This document shows positions 36,438 through 45,445 of a stretch of DNA of 64,000 nt, one piece after another. This stretch comes from JBASEY01 sp964404285 (GTDB lineage Bacteria; CSSED10-310), in assembly GCA_964404285.1 (NCBI GenBank), contig CAYOJK010000003.1, forward strand, positions 171,020-235,019, in the 5' to 3' direction. Position 1 is the first letter of the stretch. The number at the start of each line of letters is the position of its first letter. The position numbers and the translations under genes were made by a program. The notes beneath the pieces were generated by a model. It saw only the letters and a list, made by a program, of their open reading frames with translations, did not search any database and was not told the origin of the DNA.

Positions 36438-38123
36438 ATGGACTTATCAACCAAATCACGAAAATCGCTAAGCTGTCTTAGCGCTACGATTGTTATAGTG
36501 ATTTTGGGCCTGCTCTCAACTGTCCTTATTTTAAAGACTAAAGATAGTCTATACTGGCGAATGGAGCATGATACACCCTTGCTCCATTATGCGGCATTTA
36601 TGATGAATGAATACCACGCGGTGCCTTATCGTGATTTCTTTGAAACCAGCATGCCCGGCACATTCATATTTCATTATATTGTCAGGTATCTGTTTGAATT
36701 TGGAGATGCTGGGCTTCAAGCAGTAAATGTTATTTTACTCCTTCTTCTTCTGTTATGTATTTGTAAAACGCTGAAATGTTACGGTTGGATTTCAGCATGG
36801 TCCGGATCTGTACTTTTCGGGCTTATATATCTGTCCGCGGGTAAACCAATGGTGTTGCAAAGAGATTATTTGGGAGTAATACCGATTGCTGTTGTGTTTA
36901 TGTTGATGGCTCAAAATGCGTGTGCCAGATTAAAAAGGTGGCGCTTTTTTATTACCGGCATGCTGTATGGTTTAGCGTCAACAATTAAACCTCACCTAGT
37001 GATAACTTTACCGGTAGCAATTTATGGCTTATGGAAAACACCTTATCATCAAATAGAAGTTGAAAATCGACCCAAGGTTGAAGATTCTAAAAACTTCAAA
37101 GCTAAAATAATCTCTATTTGTATGGTAATCGCAGGCTTAGGTTTAGTCTGGTTGCCTATAGTCGTCTGGTTAGTGATGCACAGGGCCTGGGATGCTTTTC
37201 TGCAAACCATTCTAATATATCTTCCTCTCCACAGTAAAATAACCGGCGCTCATACAGTCTTGACCGGTTGGCCTCGGGTCCACTATCTTTTCGATTCGAC
37301 TTTCAAATTTTCCGGCCTTGGTTTGCTTGTAATAGCAGGTATTTTTGGATGGTATAATGCGTTGTATTGCAAATATTTCATTGGTCACAGACGGATCATG
37401 GCGAAAATGATTATTTGCTGTGCAATTCTGTATGCTGGTCCGTACCCAGTTTTAGCTGGAAAATTCTGGCCTTATCATTACATGCCGATGATTTATTTTA
37501 TGGTTCTGTCAGCCGTGCTCGCACTTGCAGATTCGAATCCTCAGATCTCTATCGATTCGGGTATGCCAAATGATAAAAGACCGGAACGGTTCGCTCAATC
37601 GCCGGTTGGCAAACACGTATGGAGCGTAATACTTATCTTCTTGGCCTTTTCTATACAGCTAGATTTACCTAACGAAGTAAAAACTTCTTTTACCAATTGG
37701 AATATAAAAGTATCTGAAGCACAATCCATTATGGGGCGCGCTGATCAGATTGGAATATGGTTGGCCATGAACGCAACTCCAGGGGATACGGTACAACCGT
37801 TGGACTGGACTGGTGGAGCGATCCACGGTATGCTCAAAGCAAAAGTGCCTTTAGCCACTCGGTTTATGTATGACTACCATTTCTTTCATCACGTCTCTGA
37901 TCCATTCATTCAGCAATTACGTAAAGAGTTTATTCACTCACTGAATCAAAATCCTCCCCGCTTTATCATCGAGGTTGATACCGACCAACCTCGAGTCAGC
38001 GGTAAGGATACGTCATCAGTCTTTCCGGAATTGAAACAGTTTATAGGTGCGCACTATAGACTGGCTTTTCATGGTGTGGGATTTGCCGTTCTGGAGCGAA
38101 AAACTGATAGAACAATCCGATAA
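36438..38123 (+). CDS. GT-C-type membrane glycosyltransferase-like protein
   Basis: The 561-residue protein has about ten to twelve membrane segments. The first loop contains DTPLLHY and the region VPYRDFFETSMPGTF, which resembles the metal- and substrate-binding loop of GT39/ArnT-like polyprenyl-phosphate-sugar transferases. The last ~120 residues are soluble and likely periplasmic. It begins 26 bases after pdxS and may share its promoter, though the functions are unrelated. The sugar and the acceptor are not known. Confidence 0.65.
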   Translation: MDLSTKSRKSLSCLSATIVIVILGLLSTVLILKTKDSLYWRMEHDTPLLHYAAFMMNEYHAVPYRDFFETSMPGTFIFHYIVRYLFEFGDAGLQAVNVILLLLLLLCICKTLKCYGWISAWSGSVLFGLIYLSAGKPMVLQRDYLGVIPIAVVFMLMAQNACARLKRWRFFITGMLYGLASTIKPHLVITLPVAIYGLWKTPYHQIEVENRPKVEDSKNFKAKIISICMVIAGLGLVWLPIVVWLVMHRAWDAFLQTILIYLPLHSKITGAHTVLTGWPRVHYLFDSTFKFSGLGLLVIAGIFGWYNALYCKYFIGHRRIMAKMIICCAILYAGPYPVLAGKFWPYHYMPMIYFMVLSAVLALADSNPQISIDSGMPNDKRPERFAQSPVGKHVWSVILIFLAFSIQLDLPNEVKTSFTNWNIKVSEAQSIMGRADQIGIWLAMNATPGDTVQPLDWTGGAIHGMLKAKVPLATRFMYDYHFFHHVSDPFIQQLRKEFIHSLNQNPPRFIIEVDTDQPRVSGKDTSSVFPELKQFIGAHYRLAFHGVGFAVLERKTDRTIR

Positions 38124-38251
38124 AACTCAATTAAATAGAATAATTAAACATCTTTGAGTTAAGCTGTGTTTATTTTACAATCTGTAACGAACATCTGTAT
38201 TTTTCGTCTTAATGGGCAGCATCTACCCTGTAGGAAGGGGAACGTGTATTT

Positions 38252-38280
38252 TTGGTAATTATTTAATTATGACTTATGAT
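38252..38280 (+). promoter_or_regulatory. Predicted sigma-70 promoter of the flavoprotein gene
   Basis: TTGGTA at 38252-38257 and TATGAT at 38275-38280 have a 17-base spacer and match nine of twelve consensus positions. GGAGGTG follows before the ATG at 38315. Confidence 0.55.
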
Positions 38281-38314
38281 CTATTAACAGGTTTAACTAA
38301 TTGGAGGTGTTCGA

Positions 38315-39724
38315 ATGGCTAAATGGGATTATGATTTACTGGTAATCGGTTTAGGTCCGGCTGGTATGGCTGTGGCGGCTATGGGGTCGGAAATGGGCTT
38401 GAAAGTTTGTGCTATTGAGAAAGATAAAATTGGTGGTGAGTGTATGAATGTCGGCTGCATTCCCAGTAAAGCATTGCTCAAAACGGCAGAATTGCGATAT
38501 CACACGACCAAAATGCAAAATATGGCCTTGGAAGATTGTCCTGAGCCCAATGTAGGGGAGGTTTTCAATCGGATTCAAAACAAACTGACCTATATCAACG
38601 ATACAAAAACTATGGCAATGTTCAAAAAAGTGGACCTTGTTTTAAAACAGGGACCGGCCCGTTTCGTGGATAGCAATACGATCAGTGTCGGCGATAGAAA
38701 AATTACCGCTAAAAAAATTTTTATCTGTACGGGGACTAAACCTGCCGTGCCACCCATACCCGGTATCGACACAGTTGACGTATTGACAAATGAAAACTTG
38801 TTTTCTCTCGATAAAATCCCTGAAAGCATGGTGATCATTGGAGGCGGTGCGATAGGCAGTGAGATGGCGCAAGCGTTTGCTCGCTTAGGCTCAAAAATCA
38901 GCATGGTACACATGGACGAACATTTGTTGCCGATGGGGGACAGGGAACTGGGTGATTTTATTCAGAAGGTTTTCGTATCCGAAGGAATAAAAGTATTCAA
39001 CGGCCGAAAAATATCCAGCGTCGCCAAGGAAAATGGAATGGTAGTCGTGACGACGGATAAAGGAGAATCGCTGAAAGGTGAGAAACTCCTGGTTGCTGCC
39101 GGGCGGAAAATTGTACTGGACGAACTCAATCTGGAAGCAGCGCAAATAGCTTATACGCCTAAGGGTATTACGGTAAATGATCACCTCCAAACATCTCAGC
39201 CACATATCTATGCTGCAGGGGACTGTAATGGCCATTTTCTACTCTCACATGCTGCCATGCATCAAGGCATGTTGGCCCTGATAAACAGTATGCTCCCGAA
39301 ACCATTTCGCAGAAATTTCAAAAAGTATGTTGTTCCATGGACGGTTTTTACGGAGCCACAGGTGTCGGCTGTCGGAAAAACTCGGAAAGAATTGGAGCGT
39401 GGTAAAATACATTTTGAAGAGGTTGTCGCTCACTACGAAGACTACGGAGCCGCTATCGCCGAAGGAATTGAAACAGGTTATGTAAAGGCCTATATTTCCA
39501 AATTTGGTAAAATTTTGGGAGCCCAGATAATTGGTCAAGGTTCAGGAGATATGATTAACGAATGGGGAATGGCCATACAGAAAAAAATGAGAATTACCGA
39601 TATCATGTTCCTTCAGCATTCATTCCCTAGCATGTCTTTTCTGACCAAACGGGTTTCTGAAAGTTGGATGATGAACCGAATGAAATCAAACTGGATTAAA
39701 AAGATGATTCGATGGGTATTCTAA
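38315..39724 (+). CDS. FAD-dependent pyridine nucleotide-disulfide oxidoreductase
   Basis: A 469-residue flavoprotein of the lipoamide dehydrogenase/mercuric reductase class. Visible parts: the FAD motif VIGLGPAGMAVAA, the redox-active pair in CMNVGCIPSKALL, the NADH motif IIGGGAIGSEMAQAFARLG and the second FAD site IYAAGDCNG. The C-terminal catalytic segment, normally H-P-T-x-x-E, reads QHSFPSMSF, so the Glu that pairs with the His is missing. No partner such as lipoate proteins or merA regulators is adjacent. The substrate is therefore uncertain. GGAGGTG precedes the start. Confidence 0.85.
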   Translation: MAKWDYDLLVIGLGPAGMAVAAMGSEMGLKVCAIEKDKIGGECMNVGCIPSKALLKTAELRYHTTKMQNMALEDCPEPNVGEVFNRIQNKLTYINDTKTMAMFKKVDLVLKQGPARFVDSNTISVGDRKITAKKIFICTGTKPAVPPIPGIDTVDVLTNENLFSLDKIPESMVIIGGGAIGSEMAQAFARLGSKISMVHMDEHLLPMGDRELGDFIQKVFVSEGIKVFNGRKISSVAKENGMVVVTTDKGESLKGEKLLVAAGRKIVLDELNLEAAQIAYTPKGITVNDHLQTSQPHIYAAGDCNGHFLLSHAAMHQGMLALINSMLPKPFRRNFKKYVVPWTVFTEPQVSAVGKTRKELERGKIHFEEVVAHYEDYGAAIAEGIETGYVKAYISKFGKILGAQIIGQGSGDMINEWGMAIQKKMRITDIMFLQHSFPSMSFLTKRVSESWMMNRMKSNWIKKMIRWVF

Positions 39725-39880
39725 TACATATTGAATATATCCGATTAGTTGAGTGTTAAACTTGACGGATATCGCGAAAAGAACGTATTCTGAAAACTGT
39801 TGAATTGACTGTTTCCGGAACATTATCCAAGGAGCAGTTTTCTTGTTAGAGGTCGGCTTGTTCAAAGAGAGTGTGTGCTG

Positions 39881-40948
39881 ATGAATATCCTGCGGGATTG
39901 GTTGAAACGCCATGTTTCAAATCCACAGATTATTATCCTGATATCAATTTTAGTTACGAGCGCTTTTGTCCTATATTTTTTCGGCTCGATTCTGGCGCCT
40001 GTTTTGGCCAGCATTGTCATCGCTTATCTTTTAGAAGGTCTTGTCAATATCCTGGAAAAAATTCGTCTCCCACGCCAGGTTGCCGTCACTATTGTATTCC
40101 TGACTTTTGTCGCATCGCTTGTCATAATCAGTTTCGTCGCTATTCCTCTTTTAGCTCAACAGGTCGCTGTCATGCTGAATGAGTTGCCATCGATGATTTC
40201 ATTTATTCAGCAGCAGTTGAGACGACTACCGGAGCGATTTCCTGAATACATTTCAATGGAACAAATCAAAGACATTATTGCATCGCTCCAGTCGGAGCTG
40301 TTCGGTTTGGGTCAAAAACTATTGACGTTTGTCACCGCCTCTCTTCGCGGTCTGGTATCATCTGTCGTTTACTTGATCCTTGTTCCGTTTATGGTGTTTT
40401 TCTTTCTCAAAGATAAACAGCTCATATTGAATTACTTAAGTGGGTTTATACCTAAAGAACGCCAATTGACAGAGGGAATATTTCGCGAAGTCAACCGACA
40501 GGTTGCCAATTATGTCCGTGGTAAATTTCTTGAAATTCTTATCATGTGGATTGTCTGTTATGTGACCTTTCTAGCATTGGGTTTGGAATTCTCATTCTTG
40601 ATGAGTTTGTTGTCGGCATTTTCCGTTTTGTTTCCCTATATCGGCGTCACGGTTGTCGCATTTCCAATTGCTATCGCAGGCTTGTATCAGTGGGGCTGGA
40701 GTTTCGGCACACTGAAAATCATTTTGGCCTACGCGATCATACAAATCATCGATGGAAATCTCTTGGCGCCCTTGCTGTTGTCTGGAGTCGTCAATTTACA
40801 TCCCATCGCTATTGTGGTTGCAGTTCTCACTTTTGGAGGCCTGTGGGGTTTTTGGGGCCTGTTCTTCGCTATTCCGCTTGCAACTCTTGTTCAGGCGATT
40901 ATCAACGCATGGCCAAGGGAAAGTATCGACAAATCTCAGACTGAGTAA
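39881..40948 (+). CDS. AI-2E family (PerM-like) membrane transporter
   Basis: The 355-residue protein has about eight membrane helices and the family pattern, including the conserved C-terminal block VVNLHPIAIVVAVLTFGGLWGFWGLFFAIPLA. An amphipathic region near residues 95-145 is typical. Members transport or export small molecules; some act as Na+/H+ antiporters. The substrate here cannot be named. The ATG at 39881 has AAGAGAG nine bases upstream; a GTG at 39875 is a less likely start. Confidence 0.85.
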   Translation: MNILRDWLKRHVSNPQIIILISILVTSAFVLYFFGSILAPVLASIVIAYLLEGLVNILEKIRLPRQVAVTIVFLTFVASLVIISFVAIPLLAQQVAVMLNELPSMISFIQQQLRRLPERFPEYISMEQIKDIIASLQSELFGLGQKLLTFVTASLRGLVSSVVYLILVPFMVFFFLKDKQLILNYLSGFIPKERQLTEGIFREVNRQVANYVRGKFLEILIMWIVCYVTFLALGLEFSFLMSLLSAFSVLFPYIGVTVVAFPIAIAGLYQWGWSFGTLKIILAYAIIQIIDGNLLAPLLLSGVVNLHPIAIVVAVLTFGGLWGFWGLFFAIPLATLVQAIINAWPRESIDKSQTE

Positions 40949-41066
40949 ACTTATCGGGGTTAATATTCGTATAGGGTATGCGTGTGATAAGAAGATAAAT
41001 TTCGTTATATCTCGTTTGGCAATGAGTTGTTTCAGCATTACAAACGAATAAAGGGGGAAAGTAAGG

Positions 41067-41798
41067 ATGATAGAGATGGATTTGTTAAGATACTGGTTTC
41101 GCTTTATTTTCGTGGCATATTTTGTGGCAAGCATATCCATAAACTCTATTCGTGCCGAATCTGCTTCGATTGCGTGGTCGGAAGAGTTTGATGTATTACC
41201 GAAAGGTTGGGAAGTCAAAGGTAAGCCTGGAACCAAAGCGGCTGAATTCTATATTGAAAAATCTGAAGATGGAATCGAATCATGGTTGGGCATGAGATCT
41301 GACAATGCCACTGCGACATTTGCAGTTGATTTGGACGACATTGATTTGACTAAAACGCCGTTGTTGAAATGGCGTTGGCGGGTAACCGTCTTCCCGACGG
41401 AAGCTGATGGACGAGAACCCAAGAAAGATGATCAGGCTATAGGGATTTATATCAGTGAAGGGTCGCGGCTGCGTCAGAAAAGCCTGGCTTACCGTTGGGA
41501 AACGGAAACACCGGTTGGAGAAGAAGGTTCGGCGAAATACGGATTGGGTGTTGTAACCGTAAAATGGATTAGTCTTCGGAATAAAAACGATGCGGATGGT
41601 GAGACATTTTTTGAGGAAGAGCGTAATCTTGCTGAGGATTTTGAAAAAGCGTTTGGTTATATCCCCAAAAAATTCAACATAAGCATATCCTGTAATAGTC
41701 AGTACACGAATTCAAAAGCGGAGGCGCAACTAGACTGGATAAAGATTTGTTCGCAGAGCGCTGCTGAGCAATCTGAAACGTTGGCAGAAATAGACTGA
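41067..41798 (+). CDS. DUF3047 family exported protein
   Basis: A 243-residue protein with a signal peptide or membrane anchor (to about residue 30) and a single beta-rich domain. The DUF3047 pattern is clear: TPLLKWRWRVTVFPTEADG, KKDDQAIGIYI, LAYRWE and the late NLAEDFEKAFGY. The function of the family is not known. It is not linked to the ATPase operon that starts 155 bases later. Confidence 0.8.
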   Translation: MIEMDLLRYWFRFIFVAYFVASISINSIRAESASIAWSEEFDVLPKGWEVKGKPGTKAAEFYIEKSEDGIESWLGMRSDNATATFAVDLDDIDLTKTPLLKWRWRVTVFPTEADGREPKKDDQAIGIYISEGSRLRQKSLAYRWETETPVGEEGSAKYGLGVVTVKWISLRNKNDADGETFFEEERNLAEDFEKAFGYIPKKFNISISCNSQYTNSKAEAQLDWIKICSQSAAEQSETLAEID

Positions 41799-41953
41799 TT
41801 CCATCCTGACCTAAAGCGCAATCGAAGAAGAATTTCCTTTATTTAGAAAGGCGCATGTGCTAGAGTAGGTTCCCTGCGTTAAAAGCTGGATTGTGGATGG
41901 TTGCAGGGCTTGATGACAGTGGTTGCACAGGAAAGCGAACTGGCGAAAAAATA

Positions 41954-43345
41954 ATGAAAACAGAACAAAAGAATATCGACAGGGGACACGTGTCGGCTAT
42001 ACGGGGGAGTGTCGTCGATGTCAGGTTTGAAAATCATGTTCCCGCTGTATTTTCAATTATGCATGCCGGTGACAACAAAGAATTTTTACTTGAAGTTCAA
42101 GCTCAAATTGACAAGGAGCATGTGCGTGCGATCGCATTGACTCCCACTCAAGGTCTTGCCAGAGGCGCGATTGTAGAAAATACCGGTTATCCGCTTATGG
42201 CGCCGGTTGGAAACGGCATTATCGGACGCATGTTTGATGTGTTCGGCAATACTATCGATGACGGAGGTGAACTGTCGGATATTCAATGGCGTTCAGTACA
42301 TAGAGCGCCGCCACCGCTTGATAGGCGGTCGACACGTTCAGAAGTTTTCCATACAGGCATTAAAGTTATTGATTTATTAGCTCCACTGGAGCGCGGGGGC
42401 AAGGCCGGTCTATTTGGTGGAGCGGGTGTCGGTAAAACTGTTTTATTGACAGAAATGATACACAATGTTGTTGGTGAACAACGAGGTGTGAGCATATTTT
42501 GTGGTATTGGTGAACGCTGTCGTGAGGGTGAAGAGTTATATCGAAGCATGAAAGAAGCCGGGGTCATGCCGAATATGGTAATGGTGTTTGGCCAAATGAA
42601 CGAATTGCCGGGTTGCCGTTTTCGAGTAGGGCATGCGGCGCTGACAATGGCGGAATATTTTCGCGATAGGGAACACCGAGATGTGCTTTTACTGGTCGAT
42701 AATATATTTAGGTTTATTCAGGCCGGCATGGAGATTTCCGGACTGATGGGATATATGCCTTCACGTTTGGGATACCAACCCACTATAAGCACTGAATTGG
42801 CTGGTTTGGAAGAGCGTATCGCCAATACCGATACCGGCGCGATAACGTCTATTCAGGCTGTTTATGTCCCCGCTGATGATTTTACCGATCCGGCAGCGGT
42901 TCATACCTTTTCACATATTTCTACATCGATTGTGCTTTCCCGAAAACGTGCCAGTGAGGGTTTGTATCCGGCAATCGATCCTCTTCAATCGAATTCCAAA
43001 ATAGCGACCCCTGGAATTGTGGGTAAAAGACATTACGATTTGGCTAGAGAAATCAGGCGGACACTGGCTCAATATGCTGAACTCAAAGATATTATCGCAA
43101 TGCTTGGTATCGAACAGCTTTCCAAGGAGGATAGAGATATTGTTGCACGCGCCAGAAGATTAGAACGATATCTTACGCAACCTTTCTTTACGACTGAGCA
43201 ATTCTCGGGACTAAAAGGAAAATATGTCAGGTTGAAAGATGCGCTGGATGATTGTGAACGGATTTTGAGAGATGAATTCAAAGATTATCCGGAGAATGCG
43301 CTTTATATGATTGGATCAATCGATGAAGCGGATGTACAAAAGTGA
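41954..43345 (+). CDS. atpD: N-ATPase beta subunit
   Basis: The catalytic beta subunit of an F-type ATPase (463 residues) with Walker A GGAGVGKTV, the IGERCREGEELYRSM segment and the DNIFRF region. The family-typical LLDRRSTRSE-type and TSIQAVYVPADD sequences are present. It is the first gene of an operon with the order beta, epsilon, Q, R, a, c, b, alpha, gamma, which is the order of Na+-type N-ATPases (Dibrova, Galperin and Mulkidjanian's family). ATG 41954 is chosen over an upstream frame from 41891. No clear promoter was seen in the gap 41799-41953. Confidence 0.95.
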   Translation: MKTEQKNIDRGHVSAIRGSVVDVRFENHVPAVFSIMHAGDNKEFLLEVQAQIDKEHVRAIALTPTQGLARGAIVENTGYPLMAPVGNGIIGRMFDVFGNTIDDGGELSDIQWRSVHRAPPPLDRRSTRSEVFHTGIKVIDLLAPLERGGKAGLFGGAGVGKTVLLTEMIHNVVGEQRGVSIFCGIGERCREGEELYRSMKEAGVMPNMVMVFGQMNELPGCRFRVGHAALTMAEYFRDREHRDVLLLVDNIFRFIQAGMEISGLMGYMPSRLGYQPTISTELAGLEERIANTDTGAITSIQAVYVPADDFTDPAAVHTFSHISTSIVLSRKRASEGLYPAIDPLQSNSKIATPGIVGKRHYDLAREIRRTLAQYAELKDIIAMLGIEQLSKEDRDIVARARRLERYLTQPFFTTEQFSGLKGKYVRLKDALDDCERILRDEFKDYPENALYMIGSIDEADVQK

Positions 43346-43400
43346 TTTTTATGAACGGCATATGTGAACGGCAACGGTTTGAATCTGGAGGTTATTGCTG

Positions 43401-43814
43401 GTGATAACTCGTATGCAGCTTAAAATCTTACAGCCTTATCAAATAGTTGCAGAGGAGACAGACCTTGTTCGTATGGTAGCTGAAACGCATGAAGGCTCGA
43501 TCGGGCTGCTGCCACAGCGATTGGACTTTGTCGCGTCGCTTGTTCCAGGCATATTGGTTTATCAATTGAGCGATGATCGGGAGCTATATTGTCTTATCGA
43601 TGAGGGTATTATCATAAAAACAGGGCCGATGGTTGTTGTTTCTGTGCGAAACGCGGTTGTCGGCAAACAGTTGGACCAATTGCGAAAAAAAATGCATCGT
43701 CAGTTTGTTCGTCAAGATCAGCATGAAACGCATATTCGATCTTTGATGGATAAAGTGGAAACCAATTTGATCAGTCGCTTGTCAGAACTTCATTATGAAA
43801 AAGATTTATACTGA
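43401..43814 (+). CDS. atpC: N-ATPase epsilon subunit
   Basis: The 137-residue protein has the epsilon beta-sandwich pattern (LKILQPYQIVAEETDLVRMV, AETHEGSIGLLPQRLDFVASL) and a short helical tail. It couples rotation in the central stalk. The likely start is GTG 43401, because GGAG at 43387-43390 is ten bases upstream; TTG 43395 and ATG 43413 are less suitable. It overlaps the next gene by 20 bases. Confidence 0.9.
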   Translation: MITRMQLKILQPYQIVAEETDLVRMVAETHEGSIGLLPQRLDFVASLVPGILVYQLSDDRELYCLIDEGIIIKTGPMVVVSVRNAVVGKQLDQLRKKMHRQFVRQDQHETHIRSLMDKVETNLISRLSELHYEKDLY

Positions 43815-44130
43815 TAGAGTAACGGCTGATCGCGACAGGCTTGAAAAAGCCATCGACGCCAAAGTTGAGCGTAAACTAAATGCCCAGGGCCGCCCTGAAC
43901 CCAAAATCTGGATGGGTTTGAGCATGATGGGGCTTGTTGGTTGGTCTGTTGCAACTCCAACATTGTTAGGTGTAGCCTTGGGAGTATGGCTCGACAAAAA
44001 TGCGTCATCGCACCATTCCTGGACTCTGGCCTTATTGACAACCGGACTAGTTATCGGGTGTATCAACGCTTGGAATTGGATTAAAAAAGAAAATAAAGCC
44101 ATGAACGAAGAGGCGAAAAAAAATAAATGA
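43795..44130 (+). CDS. atpQ: N-ATPase small membrane protein AtpQ (AtpI-like)
   Basis: A 111-residue protein with a charged N-terminus and two membrane helices, containing the AtpI-type block TPTLLGVALGVWLDKN. In N-ATPase operons this gene (Q) lies between epsilon and R and is thought to help assemble the c-ring. It overlaps the previous gene by 20 bases and the next by four. Confidence 0.85.
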   Translation: MKKIYTDRVTADRDRLEKAIDAKVERKLNAQGRPEPKIWMGLSMMGLVGWSVATPTLLGVALGVWLDKNASSHHSWTLALLTTGLVIGCINAWNWIKKENKAMNEEAKKNK

Positions 44131-44447
44131 AAGAAATTCTGCTATTCGTTTTTGCGTTGCTGTCAGGAGTAGCTCTTGGTTTGTTTTATTTTGGTGGCTT
44201 ACGTTTTACCGTCCGGAAAGCTGTGTTGTCTAAAAGACCCACAGCTTGGATTTTTGGAAGTTATATCATACGCCTGGGTATCCTTTTAATTATATTTCGA
44301 CTTTTTACCTATCTTGGATTGAGCAGAGTTCTTCTGTTATTGATTGGATTGATTGTGGGGCGAGTAATCATTACGCGTAAATCCTGGGAAAAAAATGAAT
44401 TAGGGATTTCTTCCGCTATGAGGGCTGACAATGCATTTAAGTCCTGA
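44127..44447 (+). CDS. atpR: N-ATPase small membrane protein AtpR
   Basis: This 106-residue protein has three membrane helices with an Arg in the second (GSYIIRLGILLIIFRLF). This is the N-ATPase-specific R subunit, whose buried Arg is thought to interact with the c-subunit carboxylate in assembly. It overlaps atpQ (ATGA) and atpB (by 17 bases). Confidence 0.85.
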   Translation: MKEILLFVFALLSGVALGLFYFGGLRFTVRKAVLSKRPTAWIFGSYIIRLGILLIIFRLFTYLGLSRVLLLLIGLIVGRVIITRKSWEKNELGISSAMRADNAFKS

Positions 44448-45141
44448 TGAAATCATTTTTTGGCAACATGGCTTTGTCAAAATCAATGCAACGATTGTTT
44501 ACATGTGGATCGTAATGTTGGTCATGGCTGTAGGATCAAAACTCATTACTGCCAGGCTGACGAAAAAAATGTCTCGATCACGGTGGCAGAATATGCTGGA
44601 GATTATCGTTACTGTGTTAAAGGATCAGATCGAAGAAATCGGGTTGCCTCATCCGGAGAAATATATCAGTTTTTTGGGAACATTATTTTTGTTTATCACT
44701 CTTTCAAGCCTTATGTCGATTATTCCCGGTTATGAAGCCCCAACGGGATCGCTGTCCACTACCACTGCGCTTGCTTTATGTGTTTTTATCGCGGTGCCTT
44801 TGTTCGGTATTCGAGATCGAGGTATTCTTGGTTATTTAAAGACTTATGTGGAACCGTCTTTTGTCATGTTGCCTTTTCATATCATTACCGAAATTACGCG
44901 TACGTTTGCTCTAGCGGTTCGTTTATTTGGGAATATGATGAGTGGTACAGTGATTATTGGAATTTTGTTGTCTATAACACCTTTTATATTTCCTATTGTC
45001 ATGTCTTTATTGGGTCTTCTGACCGGAGTTGTTCAGGCTTATATATTCAGTATTCTCGCCGCCGTTTATATGGCGGCAGCGGTACGGTCTCAAAGCCCCG
45101 TTGAAAATAGTGATATAATATCGGAAAACCAAATTGGTTAG
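44431..45141 (+). CDS. atpB: N-ATPase a subunit
   Basis: The 236-residue ion-channel subunit a has about five or six membrane helices. The essential Arg lies in the conserved LAVRLFGNMMSG helix and a late helix has VQAYIFSILAAVYM. With the c-ring it forms the ion path. Size and order are normal for the family. Confidence 0.93.
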   Translation: MHLSPDEIIFWQHGFVKINATIVYMWIVMLVMAVGSKLITARLTKKMSRSRWQNMLEIIVTVLKDQIEEIGLPHPEKYISFLGTLFLFITLSSLMSIIPGYEAPTGSLSTTTALALCVFIAVPLFGIRDRGILGYLKTYVEPSFVMLPFHIITEITRTFALAVRLFGNMMSGTVIIGILLSITPFIFPIVMSLLGLLTGVVQAYIFSILAAVYMAAAVRSQSPVENSDIISENQIG

Positions 45142-45158
45142 GAAAGGAGAGAGTCTTT

Positions 45159-45440
45159 ATGGATGTCTTGTCGATTGTTGCAGTTACGTCGATTGTTCTT
45201 GCCGCGTTAACCTCGATGATAGGAACAATATTTCCGGCTATTTCACAGGGAAAAGCTGTGGAAACAGCAATGAAATCGATAGCTCAACAACCTGACGCAT
45301 CAGGATCGATTACCCGAACCCTTTTCGTCGGCTTGGCGATGGTGGAATCCATGGCAATCTATTGTTTTGTTATTTCGATGATCCTGATTTTTGTCAACCC
45401 ATTCTGGAATTATGCAGTTGAAATCGCGAAAGGAATGTGA
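45159..45440 (+). CDS. atpE: N-ATPase c subunit with Na+-binding residues
   Basis: A 93-residue two-helix ring protein. Gln30 in AISQG, Glu63-Ser64 in MVESM and Tyr68 align without gaps to the sodium ligands of the Ilyobacter tartaricus c subunit (Q32, E65, S66, Y70). This supports Na+ as the coupling ion. One difference is Met at the place of T67, the residue that helps hold a bound water in the Ilyobacter ring. AGGAGAG lies before the ATG. Confidence 0.93.
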   Translation: MDVLSIVAVTSIVLAALTSMIGTIFPAISQGKAVETAMKSIAQQPDASGSITRTLFVGLAMVESMAIYCFVISMILIFVNPFWNYAVEIAKGM

Positions 45441-45445
45441 CGCTT

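Noticed and set aside
41891..41953. Upstream extension of the ATPase beta gene
   Set aside because: The extra residues do not resemble beta subunits, and ATG 41954 gives the usual start.
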